Source: Motacilla alba alba (lineage: Eukaryota > Chordata > Aves > Passeriformes > Motacillidae). From it: a DNA stretch of 64,000 bases. The position numbers and the translations under genes are program-made. Where the stretch lies: positions 85,504,547 through 85,568,546 of the forward strand of contig NC_052016.1 in NCBI RefSeq assembly GCF_015832195.1, read 5' to 3'. The first letter of the stretch is position 1, and each line of letters opens with the position of its first letter. The notes under the pieces are model-generated. The model was not told the DNA's origin. It saw only the letters and a list, made by a program, of their open reading frames with translations, and did not search any database. Positions 24,801 to 38,224 of the stretch are shown here, in pieces.

Positions 24801-26336
24801 GACTGATCCAAACCACAGCAGGTACTCATGGTGGAAATGAGACCTTAGTCACCAGAAACAGCTCCCCAGATCACCAGTGCTCAAAGGATGCTGCCCAGAG
24901 CAGGAGCTTGAAAAACAAGGCAAAAGTGTAAAAATCAGCCTCCTTTCTCCACTGCAGATTAGAGGTTAATTTTTGTGTCGTAATTCTGAAGCTTCATGGA
25001 GATCTACAAAATAGTATTTGTCTCATGTCTTTCAGTGGCAGTGCTTGACTCTGAAAAGATAACCGCATTTTCTTCTGCTGCCTCCATGACAGAAGAGGGT
25101 GGGGGAGTCAGAGCATGGCTGCTAATGTGAGCACAACACCGGTGACACCACCCTGGCATTCAGAGTGCTAATCCTTTCCGTATTTCTGAGGTGCCTGTCA
25201 GTAGAGTTTCCTTGATGCACCAGTGCTCTGGGAATAGAGCAGATTTCTAACTTACAGAGGGCTCTGCACAATCGCCACCTCACACACTCCTAGTATAAGA
25301 TAAATACTTGCCCTACGTTTGTGCTTCTATCAATGGCACTATTCTTGTGGCTGTTCCCAGTCCCAGTGCTCGGTCTCCCTGCCAGCAGGTGTGGGAAGCT
25401 CAGCCAGGGTGGTCCAGCTCGGCACACTCTGCAAGAGGGTATCCTGTGTTTCTCAATAACAGCTTCTCCAGCCGGCGGATGAGCCCCAGAGGGAGTCCTA
25501 GACAGTCCTGCGCTGGGCAGAAGAAGTTGGCAGCCACACAGGGCCTCAAGGATGTCGTTTATAAAGCCGGGAAAAAATCCCCTCCCGTGGTGTGGTGCTC
25601 TGTGCCAAGGCCATCATCCTCCCAGCCAAGGCGGGCTGGATGGGTCTCCCACAAGAGCCTGTCAACCCCTTTCATTAGGCAGCCAGAGGGGCTGCTGCTG
25701 AGTGATGCACGGCACCTCCTTCCACCCCATGCGTGCTTCCTGCCAGCCCAGGGAACGAGAGGCTGCAATTAGAAATCAAACTCTGGTTTTTCTGCATGAC
25801 TGTGCAGGGCATATTGGTATTAGGAAACACCTCCCACCCCCCCTTTATTTATTTAAAATAAACAGTTTGGGTTGGGGGGTTTTTTTCTGGCATCAGTGGT
25901 TTTGTTCTCAGTCCCCACACCCTCCCCCAGAGGCGTGGGTACATGGGGGATTATTTGGGATGTGGATTTCAGGGTTTTGTCCATCTTGTTACAGCGAATG
26001 CATCACCTGCGTGACTCAGTCATTCTTTGGCTGCCTGGGGAGAGAGACCTTCAAGAGCAGTTGCAACAATAATCCTGTCTCATTACGGCCCATGGCACTG
26101 CTGCTGTGCAAGTAGGCAAGCTAGCAGATCTCCTTCTTAGAAAATACCAGTCTAGCAGTGCGGAAAAACTACCTTCTATTACTGGGTAGTCAACACTCTA
26201 CTGTGGGCTTCCGTAGATGGGGTAATTTAAATCACAATAATTAAAATGAAAAAGTGGTGCCAGGATAGAGCAATTTCCTTTTCCTTCATCTGATATCTCT
26301 AGCAGGAAAAGAAACTGCAAAAATCTCTGTTGATAA

Positions 26337-26337
<1 letters not shown>
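21827..26337 (+). other. CLYBL: CLYBL intron with CpG-richer islands near 23.0-23.35 and 25.4-25.75 kb
   Basis: Mostly AT-rich intron. Two patches stand out. The first, 23000-23350, has many CpGs for this intron plus an E-box CAGCTG and homeodomain words TTTAATTC and GCAATTAGG. The second, 25360-25760, is GC-rich and carries a 154-codon open frame (25308-25772) that overlaps open frames on the other strand and shows no known domain. I call no gene in either. Confidence 0.5.

Positions 26338-26378
<41 letters not shown>
26338..26378 (+). repeat. 41-base A homopolymer
   Basis: An uninterrupted run of 41 A. No clear retroposon body or flanking duplication is seen beside it, so it may be a simple expanded A tract or the tail of an element too old to recognise. 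The true length may differ from the assembly, because homopolymers this long are hard to sequence. Confidence 0.9.
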
Positions 26379-26380
<2 letters not shown>

Positions 26381-29300
26381 GCCTGTGGGTATACTAAATA
26401 TTTGTAAAAAGCAGATTTACAAAATCCTAATGATTCTCTGTGTTTGTCTGGTGATAATTTGGGGGAAGATGCTCAGACTCTATGCAGTCAGTGGGTCCTA
26501 CTTAAAGTCACTAACTCAGTTTGCCACTCTTGTGGTCTGCCAGGCTTTTCCAAACCATAGCCCATTCACTGGCATTTCCTCCATGCCACACATCTTCTGG
26601 TGAATACCCATGCTTCAAGTACAAGGGCTGGAATAAGTTTAGGTAAAGGTTTAGGAGATCCTCTCCATAAGAAAGATCTGTGAACTGTCACTGAAGACTC
26701 TTCCTATGAATTCATCTCTTCCTATAAATCCATCTAGGACCACTGGGAACAGTGATTCTCTTACAGCCTTTGTCCTGTTTAGCCACCATCATGGGGCAGC
26801 AGAAAGCTGCTTCCCTCAGCCCATCCTGCAGCCATGGCTTCCCCAGAAGCTTTCCCTTTGCCTGCTTCCAGGCCCGGCCAAGGAGCTCCCTGGAGCTACA
26901 TGGGGTCCTCCAAATGAGGGCTTCTGGAGCTGGAGTTTGGCTCACTCACACTCCCACTGAGTGGCCAGAATGGCACTGCCGTATTTTAGAGAATTCACTG
27001 CAGGAACATCCTCCCAAGCCATAGATGTCCTTGCCAAGGAAGGGTAGTCAAGCTTATGTTTTCCATAAGAAAGATGTTTCCTGAATGATAATTTTTTTTT
27101 CTGTGATTCTCTGTATTAACATTTTTTAAGAGAAAATATTTCTTCTCACATGTGACTGTGTATTTTAAATATAATTAAAGGGAAACTAGTCTTTTTTTCT
27201 CCCTCTAAAGAGTTGAATTTATACATTTTAATATGAAGATATTCTCAGTAGGGAGCAGGAGCCTATCATTGGCTTCTAATACAGCCAACACAAACTGCAA
27301 ATCTAAAAGAAAGGGCTATGGCAGAAAGGAGGAAGCGAATTTTAGATGCAGAGGGAGAATACAAGTATTTAGACCATATCTGTAGCTATAAAGCTAGAGA
27401 TAAAAGGCTTTTTCCTTTATATTTTCTTTTTATTGTTTTTTTATAGTGCAGTACAATACAAACATTACAACCTGGCTGACTCCTGCAGAGATGCCAGGCA
27501 CTAGCATCGTGTCCAAAAATTAGCTTTATACATATGCTAAATTAAAGATTGGCAGCCGCAGCAGCACAAATCCCATATTGGCAGCAGTTTGCAAATCCCA
27601 CGTTGGCAGTCTTCTCCACATGAAAGAAGAGAGGAAATACAAAGGGCAAAAAGCCCAAGAGTCTTTCTCTAGCAAATAGCAGCGAATGGAATACAGAAAC
27701 TATCTGCAGGGAAAAAAATCTCCAGATTACTGGAGATAAAAGAATATAGCTGAATCTGTGATGAGCTCGAACAAGGACCCATTTACACCTTTTGGAGAAA
27801 GAGACATTATTAGTAAGCAAATGTTATTTTGGTGGAAAGGGTGGGAGTCTGCTGCTAGACAGAGGACGGCACTAGCTCCTGCATGATCTGCAGTCAAGGG
27901 GGGCTGGATTCTTCTTCAACACTTGTGCAAAGATTCCTTTCAATCTCTTTAATTTGGCTTTTGCTAAATATATTGGACCTAAAGCATATAGGGTGAATTG
28001 GGTTCTCCTTTACAAATTGTGTGTTTTGATTTATCTGCAGAAAAAAAATAATTGCATGTTTTATGAACCAATCAAAATTGTCATTGCTTTTAATTCATTC
28101 ATCCGAACATCCATAATTTCATGTTACTTCATGTTAATTTCTTGTTTCATGTTTACAGCTGTGTTCAGGGTGCATTTTACAGCAGCAAGTGGTTTCTCTT
28201 ACATGTAAGGTTGGCAGCGCTTCCATGTAGGTCTGCTAAGCTGGGATGGATTACTTAACTGCTTCAACCTGCCCACCTATGTAATTTTGGCTGGTGTGGC
28301 TCCCTTCTTTTTGGACATAGATCTGGTGCACAGCTCCCCTGCCCTGTTGCATTTGGCTTTCCCACCCCCTGATGTGGGGCACTGGCCACTGCATCAGATA
28401 ACCTGCCACGGAAACTGTGCAATTTACAGGATGCTGGTTGATTTTCAGCAGCTCACACAATACAGAAGCCTGTGCTGGGAGAAAACAAAGACCCTATAAA
28501 GGGGATCAGAGCTGTTCTTGGAGTCTCTAGCCAGCAGTACCATCTCCTGTGCCATCCAGACCATGCATGGGGAAAGCCAGACTGCAGGTGGATCTAGAAT
28601 TACAGAGCACTCCGGTGTCTGTCCTGCAGGAGAGGCAGAGGCAGGGGTTCCAGCAGCTGCAGTGAGGACTTAGCAGCAGTGCAAGAGCTGCAAGATGAGA
28701 AGGACCACATACATAGCTGATGAACTCCCCTGCAAAGAGGGAGCCAAACCACTGCCATGGCTACCTGGAAGCTGGTGATTGCACAGCTTTCTCTGCTACA
28801 CTACCAAACATTCATGACTGCAAAGTGAAAGCCAGCAGAGCTGTAGGGCCTCTCTTCCCACAAATGATAGACACACGGGTTGTCAAAGTGCTCTTCGTTG
28901 CATTGGCTTTCCAGCTGCATTAAGAGATGGGATCTAAAAGCTGGACATGGGATTTAGATGAGGAGAAAGCGTTGTTACTGTATTATTCATTAGCTGACCT
29001 CTGCCAGTCATGTTCTGGACAAAGGCCCTTACGTTTTCCACTGAGGCGCTCACTGAAGCCTGGCTGTGCTCCACAGTTGTGGTGGCTTTCTTTGCCAAGT
29101 CTGATTTTGCACGTTCACTCTGTGGAGTCTTTGCTCAACTCTGCAGCCCTGCTTTTGTTCCCAGGGTTTCTCTAGAGCCTGTAGGACCAGCTGTGTCCTT
29201 GAGTTGTCTGCCTTTGGCTGCAGATGCCAAGATGCTTTGAACAAGAAAAATTACCAAGTGGCACGGTCCAAGCAAATAAAAAAGCAGCTCTGTTTCACAC

Positions 29301-29475
29301 AATGAATAGTGAGACTCATTTTCCTTTCGATAGTGTGGCAATGAACATCAGTCAAAAAGCAAGAGTATATTCATGAAATAATCCAGTCAAGGACTATTAA
29401 TCACAAAGGACCTGCCGCTCGGTCCAAGGATCTCTCATCCAGTGTAGGTAAAAGGAGAAAGTTGTTTTCTTCTTA
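26379..29475 (+). other. CLYBL: CLYBL intron, no supported gene
   Basis: Ordinary intron sequence with AT-rich stretches near 27080-27480. Open frames at 26706-26960 and 28251-28499 lie in GC-richer patches where several frames are open together. I recognise nothing in them. Confidence 0.6.
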
Positions 29476-29679
29476 CTCCTGGGAGCAGAGAATTTTTGAC
29501 AGCCTCTGTGAAAGACAAATGCATCAAGACCAGCTTCCAAAATACAAGTTAGTGAGGAGAAAGTGCTTAAACTGACATTTTGGTGATGACTCTGACCATT
29601 TGAAGGCATCACACAGACCAGAGGATGTGACTTGGACCCATGCTCTTCTAGGCTGACGAATGTGCATCTTGGCTCATGC
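29476..29679 (+). repeat. Local direct repeat, copy 1
   Basis: About 204 bases, starting CTCCTGGGAGCAGAGAATTT and ending GGCTCATGC, that recur 524-526 bases downstream at 30000-30205. The copies share long exact words such as AGAGAATTTTTGACAGCC, CAGAGGATGTGACTTGGA and TCTTGGCTCATGC, with scattered substitutions and a few small indels. Sequence outside the unit does not match. It is either a local duplication or two copies of an interspersed repeat that I cannot name. Confidence 0.92.
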
Positions 29680-29999
29680 CAAGCATATCCTTATTCCGTG
29701 ATTGCATACTGTGCCTGCAGTACATTAAACCAAAAGAGAAGAGTTCTGGGCAGGTTTGTCTGGAAAAGCTTGCTGTGCGGGGAATCTCTTTTGTTATCTC
29801 AAGTTCAAGTTTGATTTTTATAAATCCTGAAGCATTAGATGAAGTTCAGAGGAAGATCTGTAATTATGTATAGGTTTGGCTGTGTAAAATTCCTGGCTTT
29901 CACAAAATCAATATCATGTAATTCATAGCCATTAATCCTAGTGAGTAAGCCTGTAAGGAGGAAGTTCTTAGGCCATGGAAAGTTTAGGCCCTGTGTCTG
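29680..29999 (+). other. CLYBL: Intron spacer between the two direct repeats
   Basis: This sequence does not recur after the second repeat copy, so the pair is not a simple tandem array with a 524-base unit. No gene is seen. Confidence 0.7.
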
Positions 30000-30205
30000 C
30001 TCCAGGGAACAGAGAATTTTTGACAGCCTTTGTGAAAGATGAATGCATCAAGAGCAGTGAGAGATACAAAATACAAGAGAGTGAGGAGATAGAGCTTAGG
30101 CTGACTTTTTGGTGATGACTGGCCATTTGAAGACATCACAGAGACCAGAGGATGTGACTTGGATCCGTGCTATTCTAGGCTGACAAATGTGCGTCTTGGC
30201 TCATG
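30000..30205 (+). repeat. Local direct repeat, copy 2
   Basis: Second copy of the ~200-base unit at 29476-29679, in the same orientation and 524-526 bases downstream. It starts CTCCAGGGAACAGAGAATTT. Differences include a lost TCT in the GATGACT(CTGA)CC segment and several transitions. Confidence 0.92.
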
Positions 30206-33200
30206 CATCAAAGTTAAGGCACTCTCCTCATGAATCATCACAGACCTGTACATAAGGGGGAGTAACCACATCCAAGGGGCAGCCAGGTGGCTTTGGAAGG
30301 GTGGGAATGGAAGGGGAATAAGAAGGAATCCATGAGAAATCAAGGTAAGCTGAAGGAAGTCCAGTAATTTTTGTGCACACCCACAGCCTCTGATCTGGGC
30401 TAAAGTTACCATTTTAGAAATTTTGAACAGCCTTCACCTGGCAGAGGGACCTTATGTTGCATCAGTGCTTCACATCATGTGGTTGAAATTATTTTTAAAT
30501 CTTGGGTGTTTTAATCATTAGGCACACTTCCCTGCTGACAACAGCTTTGGTTTTTGTAACTTCTTCATAGCTCTTATCCAAAATGCTAGTGATGCTTCTC
30601 TTTTATTATGTTCAAGAACTTATCACATTTAGTGAAGCGTTCAAATGCTTGAATTATTTGTACATGCCTTGCATCTTGATTGCAGTTAAACAAAACAATA
30701 CATATTTATCTCTTTTAATCTCTTTTTTTCACTTTGCTCCTTTTTGCTTCCATTGAAACTTATTTCTATTCATTATGGTCTTTCTCATGACAAAGTGACC
30801 AGAATTAGAAGTAAAAACTGGAAGTGCTGTTGTTGCTGAGCTGTGCAGAGATGGAGATGACATGATACAGCTCCACTGGCCCTTTTTTTGATTACTGCAC
30901 AGTCATATAGCACATTCCTCTCTCATTCTCATCCCTCATTAGCCACACTGCCACTTCAGCTTTGTCTTTCGCACTCATGGTCTGTGGCTTTGAATTTTGA
31001 TTTTATCCCTATCTCTTCTTTATTTAATTCTCATCCTCTTGAACCACTTTTATTTCATGCTACAGCCACTAGAAATTTTTACTAGATGATGTTCACATTT
31101 TTTCCAAGACCATCAACATACATGCAAATTAGAGAAAAAATCCAGCAGGAGTACCCTGGACACTTTTCTGATTATTTTACTGTTTATTTCATCTTATGAT
31201 CTGCTTAACAATCTTTTCCAGCAATGCATCTTTTCCCCCTTGAACATTAATTTTGAGTGCTCAGATCTCAGTGGTAAAACATGTAAATTGCACAGAATAT
31301 GTGAGAAAATCTTGAGCAGTAAAATGCTGCTGCAATGCATAATTGTTGGAATTGTCCTCCTGACTCCACTGCGTTATTTTCCTTCTATTATATCACAATG
31401 GCATGAGCACATATATCAAAAAGCTGAAACGTGCAGGAATCATGACCGTCTACTCCTCCCCCATGTCCTGTCAGTTTCTTCATCCCAGATTAGTGTCTGT
31501 TGGCTTGGGAAGCAAAGAGGGAGCAGATGGACCACAAAATGAGATTCTGTAACCTTCTTACCCAATAGATCTGCTTTCTGCATGTATTCAGACATATTTA
31601 CTTACTGTAGTGACAATTATCAGTTTTATTTCTTTTAAGAAAACCAAACAACTTCAGCTTGGTATGAAAGAGCAAACTAATTTGTCTTCTGGCACCATTA
31701 CTGTCCATATAATTTCAAATCAATTAGGAGAAATGTGGCTGGATTCCTATCTGCACAATACCTGAATATGCCCATTAAATTCATGGACATGCTTAGGTAT
31801 AAGGGGACAAACACAGCATGTACCTTCTGTGGACCTTTAGGTAACTTTTTATTCTTCATAACATAGGTAAGAAGAGCACAGTTGTTTATTTTCTGGTATA
31901 CTTTGTTTGAATATATTATTTGGACAGCCAGATGAAGAATCTTTTTATTTGCGAATTAAGGGAGTTGGATACAAACATAACTAAATAATAATGACTACAA
32001 AGCTTCAAAACCATTCTGTGATTCTATGAAAACGCATCAAGTAAAGAATTCCCTTTATTCAGAAACTTGCATGTTTCCTGTGCCTCATTCAGTGTACCCA
32101 TTGAGAGCACTAGATGTATTTTAAATGAGAAGAAATAAATAAATGTTTGGTTAGGGTGTAGCTATGAATGGAAGCTGTCCTCAGCCATGCAGCATGTCAG
32201 TACAACCATACACTGAGCTCAGATCCACTGCTAGTGTAATATTCTTATAGCAGCAGAAGTCTCTACCTCTGCCTCTCATATTGGCAAAATGGTGTGTGTC
32301 TCATCTGGGTTCAGGAGACACCGGCCCCAAAAACACTGAGGTGAGATTCAGCTTGACTGTTGTAGCTCCCTAGGAGGAAGGTGCTTCAGCTGTGGGATCT
32401 GGGTGCCTCCAAGGAACAAATAATCTCAATGCCACAGGCAGCCACTCTAGAATATAAAGCTCCTTGCAGATATACTGACCTCTGTAACAAAACCTCTAGA
32501 AAAACCCTTAGAGCAGACACCAAACTTGTAGATGACTCAGACTGGATGCAAGGAACCCAAGTGTATTGTGACAATGCATTTGGCCAAATACAAAGCGACA
32601 AGCTCCTGTAATGAAAAAAGTGCCTTCACTCTCATGTGGAGCCAATGGGACTTGTCCAACAAGTATATGGCACACATATGGCCCTGCACTGGAAGCACTG
32701 GGTATCTTCTTTAGGAGGAAAAAGGAACATGTTAAACCTAGTGATTAGAGCCCAGAGTTTTAGGGTGTTAAGGAACTGGGGAAAATAAAATCAAGAGGTA
32801 GACACTCCAAGTGCAAGAATTGCCTGGCTGCCTTATATACCCGAGTGCATTGCCAAGAGCTGCAGGTGTTCAATCAGGCTGCTTTTATTTGAGGTGCCTA
32901 ACGTGGATTTTGAAACCACCATGTAGGCAACCCGGCTTGAAAATTGACCTTAATTTCTTCTAATTGCGTGTCTTATTCTTCATTATTTTTCTTGTTAGAG
33001 ACAGAATTTTGAAAGGCGATTCACTAGTGCAGCTATTTTTGACTCATCGCTGCCTGTCTTACTTTGTGTTATTTAATGGGTTCCAGTGGCCATATGCTGC
33101 AGAGAATCCTGGAACAAAGTGAGTAAACTGGGAGGCATTGCTCAGAAGGATAAATTTCACAGTTGGAAACGCACTTAATACTAAGCCTTCTAACCAGTTT

Positions 33201-36200
33201 TTCCAGAAATCGCAAGCTTGATTGCCATGATATCTGAACATGGCATTAGCTACTCTAATGAGGAAAATAATTGATATGCTATGGAAATTAGATCTAATTA
33301 GATCTTGTTAAGATAAATATCTCAGTTCAGCTGAAAACTTGAAGAGATACATTTTGCAGCATTCCAGATTATAAATATGACCCTTGTTCTTCACCCCCCT
33401 CTGCGTCTTGGGTTACTACTGGTAGAAATGGATGTGAAAAGCCTCCTTATCGCAATCACTACATTCTATACCCACTTGACATGGAATAAGTGACAAAGAT
33501 GCTGGATAGCTTAAACTTTACATAGCTTAAAACCCATTTATTTTTTACATTGGCTTTAGACAAAGAGCCAGATTTCAGAACTGTGCAACAAAATGAGTTA
33601 TGCCTATTCATTTTCTTATATTAAACAAATATATTAATGTTTATAAATTTTCAGATCCATGGCAAACAACGTTCTTCAGTGCTCTTTACCATTTTCCGTG
33701 ACTTTAGAACAACATGCATGCCAAATTATATCAATACCATCTTAATGGAGGACAAATATTGAATGCAAATGCTAACAAAATCAAAGTTCCTTTTAAATTT
33801 AGAAGGAAAAAGAAGAAAGAAAGTGGAAAAAATACATAAGTTGGGCCATCCAAAAGGTGGCTAAATTTCACTAGTATTTAGACCAAGCAGATTACTTATA
33901 CCTCCATGTATACTTTTCAAGATACTGCCAAGCAAAGGGCCAAAGTCATCTCCCCTCTTCACTGGTGGAGTTGCCACGGGACTCAGAGCAAGATGAAACC
34001 TTGTGGGCAGCTGCTTTGTTTTCTTCCATCTTGCAAAAAAACATGGGTTCAAAATACTTACTGTCCCAGTGGGCTTGAGTTTCCATCTTGCACACAGACA
34101 CTTCTGCAGTGAAGAGATGGGAATCAGTGTTCTGCAATAATTTTGGTTTGATAATTTTTCATTCTCACAGAACAAGCTATTTAAAGTGAATCCTTTAGAA
34201 GTGTGTCTTCAGATATTATTTTTTCAGATCCGCTGAGCTAATGACCTACAAGCCCTAAAACAACTTATCATGCAACATCACAGGCCAATTTAGAAAGGTA
34301 ATATATCAAGGAGTCAATTTCCCTTATTTGATGCAATTCCTTTGCCATCAGCCTGGCAGAGCTGGCAGTTTTAGGCAGCTGTTTCTGTTCCCTGCAGTCA
34401 CCAGTTTGCCTTCTGGGGAGCAGGATATGCTGAGGCCAGAGCCCCAGGAACACGGCCTTGGTGCACCAGTGCCACTGGGAGCCAAGGGCATGGGGAAAGC
34501 ACAGGGGACCAGTCTGGGCTGGGGGATTTGTCCATGAGGACCACCACTCCAGGAGGCAGATCCACCAAGCGGTCCCTGCAGTAATGAGGGTCTGATGGCT
34601 AAAAGCACAAAGGCTTTTTCTAGGCAAATCCACTCCCTTTGAAAAACAAGAAAACAAAAATCCATCTGTATGTCCTGTTCATGGCAAGTCTTGAGTAAGG
34701 GGAAAGGAGAATGATCTGATGCTTGCAGTTATGGTTCCTGACAGCTTTTCAATGTGCCTGTGTCTTGATAAATACATACCTCTGTCCATTGACATTTTTT
34801 CTTGTGAGTGTGGAGGAAACTAGCTTGCAGGGCATCTACTGTGTCATTTTCCTGGATGAAGGAGAATAATAAGTGAGTAAAACAAGATGACTCTTCCTAT
34901 GACCTTTAAATATTAATAAATTAAATATCTATTTGCATCACTCATTTTCTATTATTAATGTATTTCTCTTCTGTTTTTCTTGGTCTGCCTGGTCATTACC
35001 ACCAGAAGATTCTGCATCTTCCATTTCAGAAAGTACTTGCAAGAATTGAGAAGATTCCCAAAGATTTCCTCCATGTATATATGTACATATATAGTCACTG
35101 GATGAGATACCATGCAGATCAGCAGCAGATGTATGCAGATTTCTTCTGTGGCAGTCTGTAGCAATGATTTCACTATTTAAGTCACACAACACTAATGCAG
35201 CATTTGGGATTTAAAAAAAAAAATCTATTTACTCTTTTTGTTACAAACCTAATGATTGCAGAAATGAGAAATCAGCCTGCAAACAGTCCAAATTTAAATA
35301 AAATCACCCCCACACTAGACTATAACAGTGGCAGATGGACAGAGGAAGAAAGTGTATATAGTCATATTTTTTGCCATTATAGTATAGACCCTTTCAGATT
35401 GCAGCAAGCAACTTGCCATCTGCAAATCTGAGTCTTTCCTTTTCTGCTGAGGCACTGATTCAAAAATCATGATTTGTGAAGTTTGAGTTAAAGTATTAAG
35501 AGGCTTATCTCTCATTTTAAAGGCATACTGATCTCCTGATTTTACTTCAAACACATGGGAAAAGCATCCTGAAAATTTCCCTCAGCTTCTTCTTAAGACA
35601 AAACCCAAAGCCACTGGCTCAGTCTTAGGTATGTGGTGAGGTAATGGGTTCTGCACATGAATAGCTTTTTGTCAAATAGTCTCTTATTGCTGTTGTTCTC
35701 TGGCTTTTGTTTGGTTTACTCTTTGAGGAAGCGATTTGCTCTATGCCTATAGGATATGTAGATCACACTGGGCACCTTCCTTACAGCATCACACATACTG
35801 ACAGCAGCAATGAGCATTTGGGTTTAACGCTGACCCTCTGAAGAGGGAAGAATCTGATCACTGCGTAAATGTCATTGATTTTTTAGGGCCAGATCTTCAT
35901 TTAAATGGCTGCTGATTTAGTGGGTGTGTCAATTTAATACAGATTTGCAAACAAAATCTGGGCAAATTTTAAAAACGTTTCAGTGTGCCTACTCGCCTCT
36001 GCTTTCCACTGTTTTATCTTACTTTAAGTTTGCAAAGGATGCGACCATCACAGAGATCAGACAAACATACACAATTTGCAGCCTACTGGGGTTTCTGATG
36101 CTTTCACACTATGGGAAGGGAGTTACTTCATCTAAGGGTCAGGACTCTTACACAGGTTTAACTTACCAATAACCAAAAAATCGCCTCTAGGTATGAAAGC

Positions 36201-38224
36201 CTATTTTGAACTTGTTTAAGAAGAGGAGGATGCAATTAAATTCTGGCAATTCCCTTTCAAGAGGTGCTGCAGTATGCTTTGCATTGCAGTATTTCTAATT
36301 TTCACCAGGTCAGGGTTGCTCTCTGTGAAGCAAAAAAGGAAAAGGTTTATTTTCCTAATCATACATGCAAAAGCCATGTACAAAATAAAATATTAAATAC
36401 AGTAATTACAGTAATTTTTGTAAAAATGTTTTTACACAATAAACCTTTGGCTTTGAAAGCTCTACCAGAAGCAAAAGAAAAACAAACTGTAATGAAAAAA
36501 TTGAAATCAGAGGCCACTAATAACACTAAAGGGAGCCCAGAAGCCAAATTAATGTTTCCACAAAGAAATACTTTTCTACACCAGGCAAATTCCTAGTAAG
36601 ACCTTTACCTGGGTCTTTATAGACAGGATTCAGATTTCATTTTGAAGTATGTTTTTTACAAACTGTTTAGTGTTCATATGTCATTACCACTGTTGGGCCA
36701 GATTGCACCTGGCATCGATATAAACAAAGCTTTGGCAAGAATTCTTTCCTTTGGGATGGAGACATCTGATTTTCAAGCTGAAAACATGTCAGTGTTGCAA
36801 GACACTCCAAATAGCCTGTTTTACCAGTGCAGTAAATTAACCCGCCTGGTGTAGTGTTAAATGCTTTACAAACATCAACTGAAGGTGAGGGAGGGAAACA
36901 CCAAAAAACAAACAAAAACATTTCAATAACTTGTTTGACTACGAGCGGTGAAAAAAAGTACGAGGAAAGCTTGAAGGGAGGGGGGCATGCCTAGGAGACA
37001 GGACAGCAGAAAAACCAATTTTCAGAATTTTGTCCTGTATTTAACCTAGAGATTGTGTGCCATGGTGTGGGAAGACACAGAAGGAGCAGAACAAGTTATG
37101 TAGATCATAGAAAAAGCATCTTCATTTGAAAAGCAGATCAGGATAACAGCAAACAGTGACTCTAACTCATCATTGCCTTATCTAGAGGAGGAAGGCTTTT
37201 TGATAGCTATCACATGAAAGAGGTTCACCTTTAATGCCACAGAACACTGGTGGACAAAGACTACGTAGGCAAAACAGAGGATGAAATATTAGGCTATCCC
37301 CCTTGCTTCCCCATTGTTCAGGATGAAAAAGCTGAGCTGAACTTCTGGGCACGCAGAATTGGCTGCGTGAAAGCTCTCGTCGCTAGATCGTGCATTTGTG
37401 CTAAGCTTGAATGGTCTAGAGGACAATGGGGTTCATCCTGCCTGTGGCTCTGCAGTGATTCTGCAATACAGATGTGAAACAAGAATAGCTGGAAAGTAGG
37501 TCCACATGCGTACGGAGTCGAACAACGGCCTGTCCTGAGAAACACAGGCAGAAGTAGTATTCTTAAATATATATACATATAGCTGTTAGGCTGAAGACAT
37601 TTTGCTCCTCATCTTGCTATTTTAATTGTCCTAATAGCTGTCTATTTACAAACATGCATGTAAGTGGGCTAGAATAATTAATTAATATTCATAAGCATTC
37701 ATAAAATGTGACAAAGTTTATGTTAGGGCAGATGTTAATTCCCTAGAGGATTACATTTCTATTAAGTGTAAATTTATATTAGTAAGATCCAGCATGATTG
37801 ATTCTTGCTTGGCCAGCAATAGAGGGCTTAGCATCCATACTGGCAGAGATTATATCTGGTCAACAGGAAGGGAAAACTGGCCAAGAAACTGCCAACACAG
37901 AATCTGAAGCTGTGAAACCTGGTCAAGAAGAAATAAAGCCAAATAAGCAACAGATGAAAAATTATCTTAAAGCAAAGATCAAATCACTCAGTTGGAAACA
38001 AGAATCGTATTGGAAAAGGTGATGCTGAGAGCATGAAGGGACATGAGAATTTTAAAAACAACAATATTAATAAATTAAATGGAGTGCTGATTACTAGAAT
38101 TTTTTTTAAGTGGACCTTAACATTAAAAAAAAAAATCAGTTTTAATATGCTCAAGGATGTCTGATAAGGAGCAAAGAGGACTTGTAAACTTTGCAAATCA
38201 TGTGGAGGGGAATGCCAGAGCTAT
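30206..38224 (+). other. CLYBL: CLYBL intron, no supported gene
   Basis: AT-rich intron. A likely scrap of a CR1 tail (CCATTCTGTGATTCTATGA) lies at 32011-32029. A tandem 10-mer occurs around 33284-33303 (two TTAGATCT words). A GC-richer patch at about 34340-34600 has open frames on both strands but no domain. A site with the layout of a recursive splice point lies at 31866/31867 and is listed separately. Confidence 0.6.
31845..31872 (+). other. CLYBL: Candidate recursive splice (ratchet) site in the long intron
   Basis: A pyrimidine-rich stretch (CTTTTTATTCTTCAT) leads to ATAG at 31863-31866 and is followed at once by GTAAGA. A 3' splice site thus abuts a 5' splice site, with no exon between. 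This is the layout of recursive splice sites in very long vertebrate introns. The pattern will also occur by chance, so this is only a candidate. Confidence 0.22.

Noticed and set aside
25308..26115. Open frames of 154 and 137 codons in a GC-rich patch
   Set aside because: No recognisable domain, no splice sites or start context, and overlapping open frames on the other strand. The openness fits low stop-codon frequency in GC-rich DNA.
32003..32030. CR1 terminal word CCATTCTGTGATTCTATGA
   Set aside because: A good match to the CR1 tip but without any body, so it is not listed as a separate element; mentioned in the intron entry.
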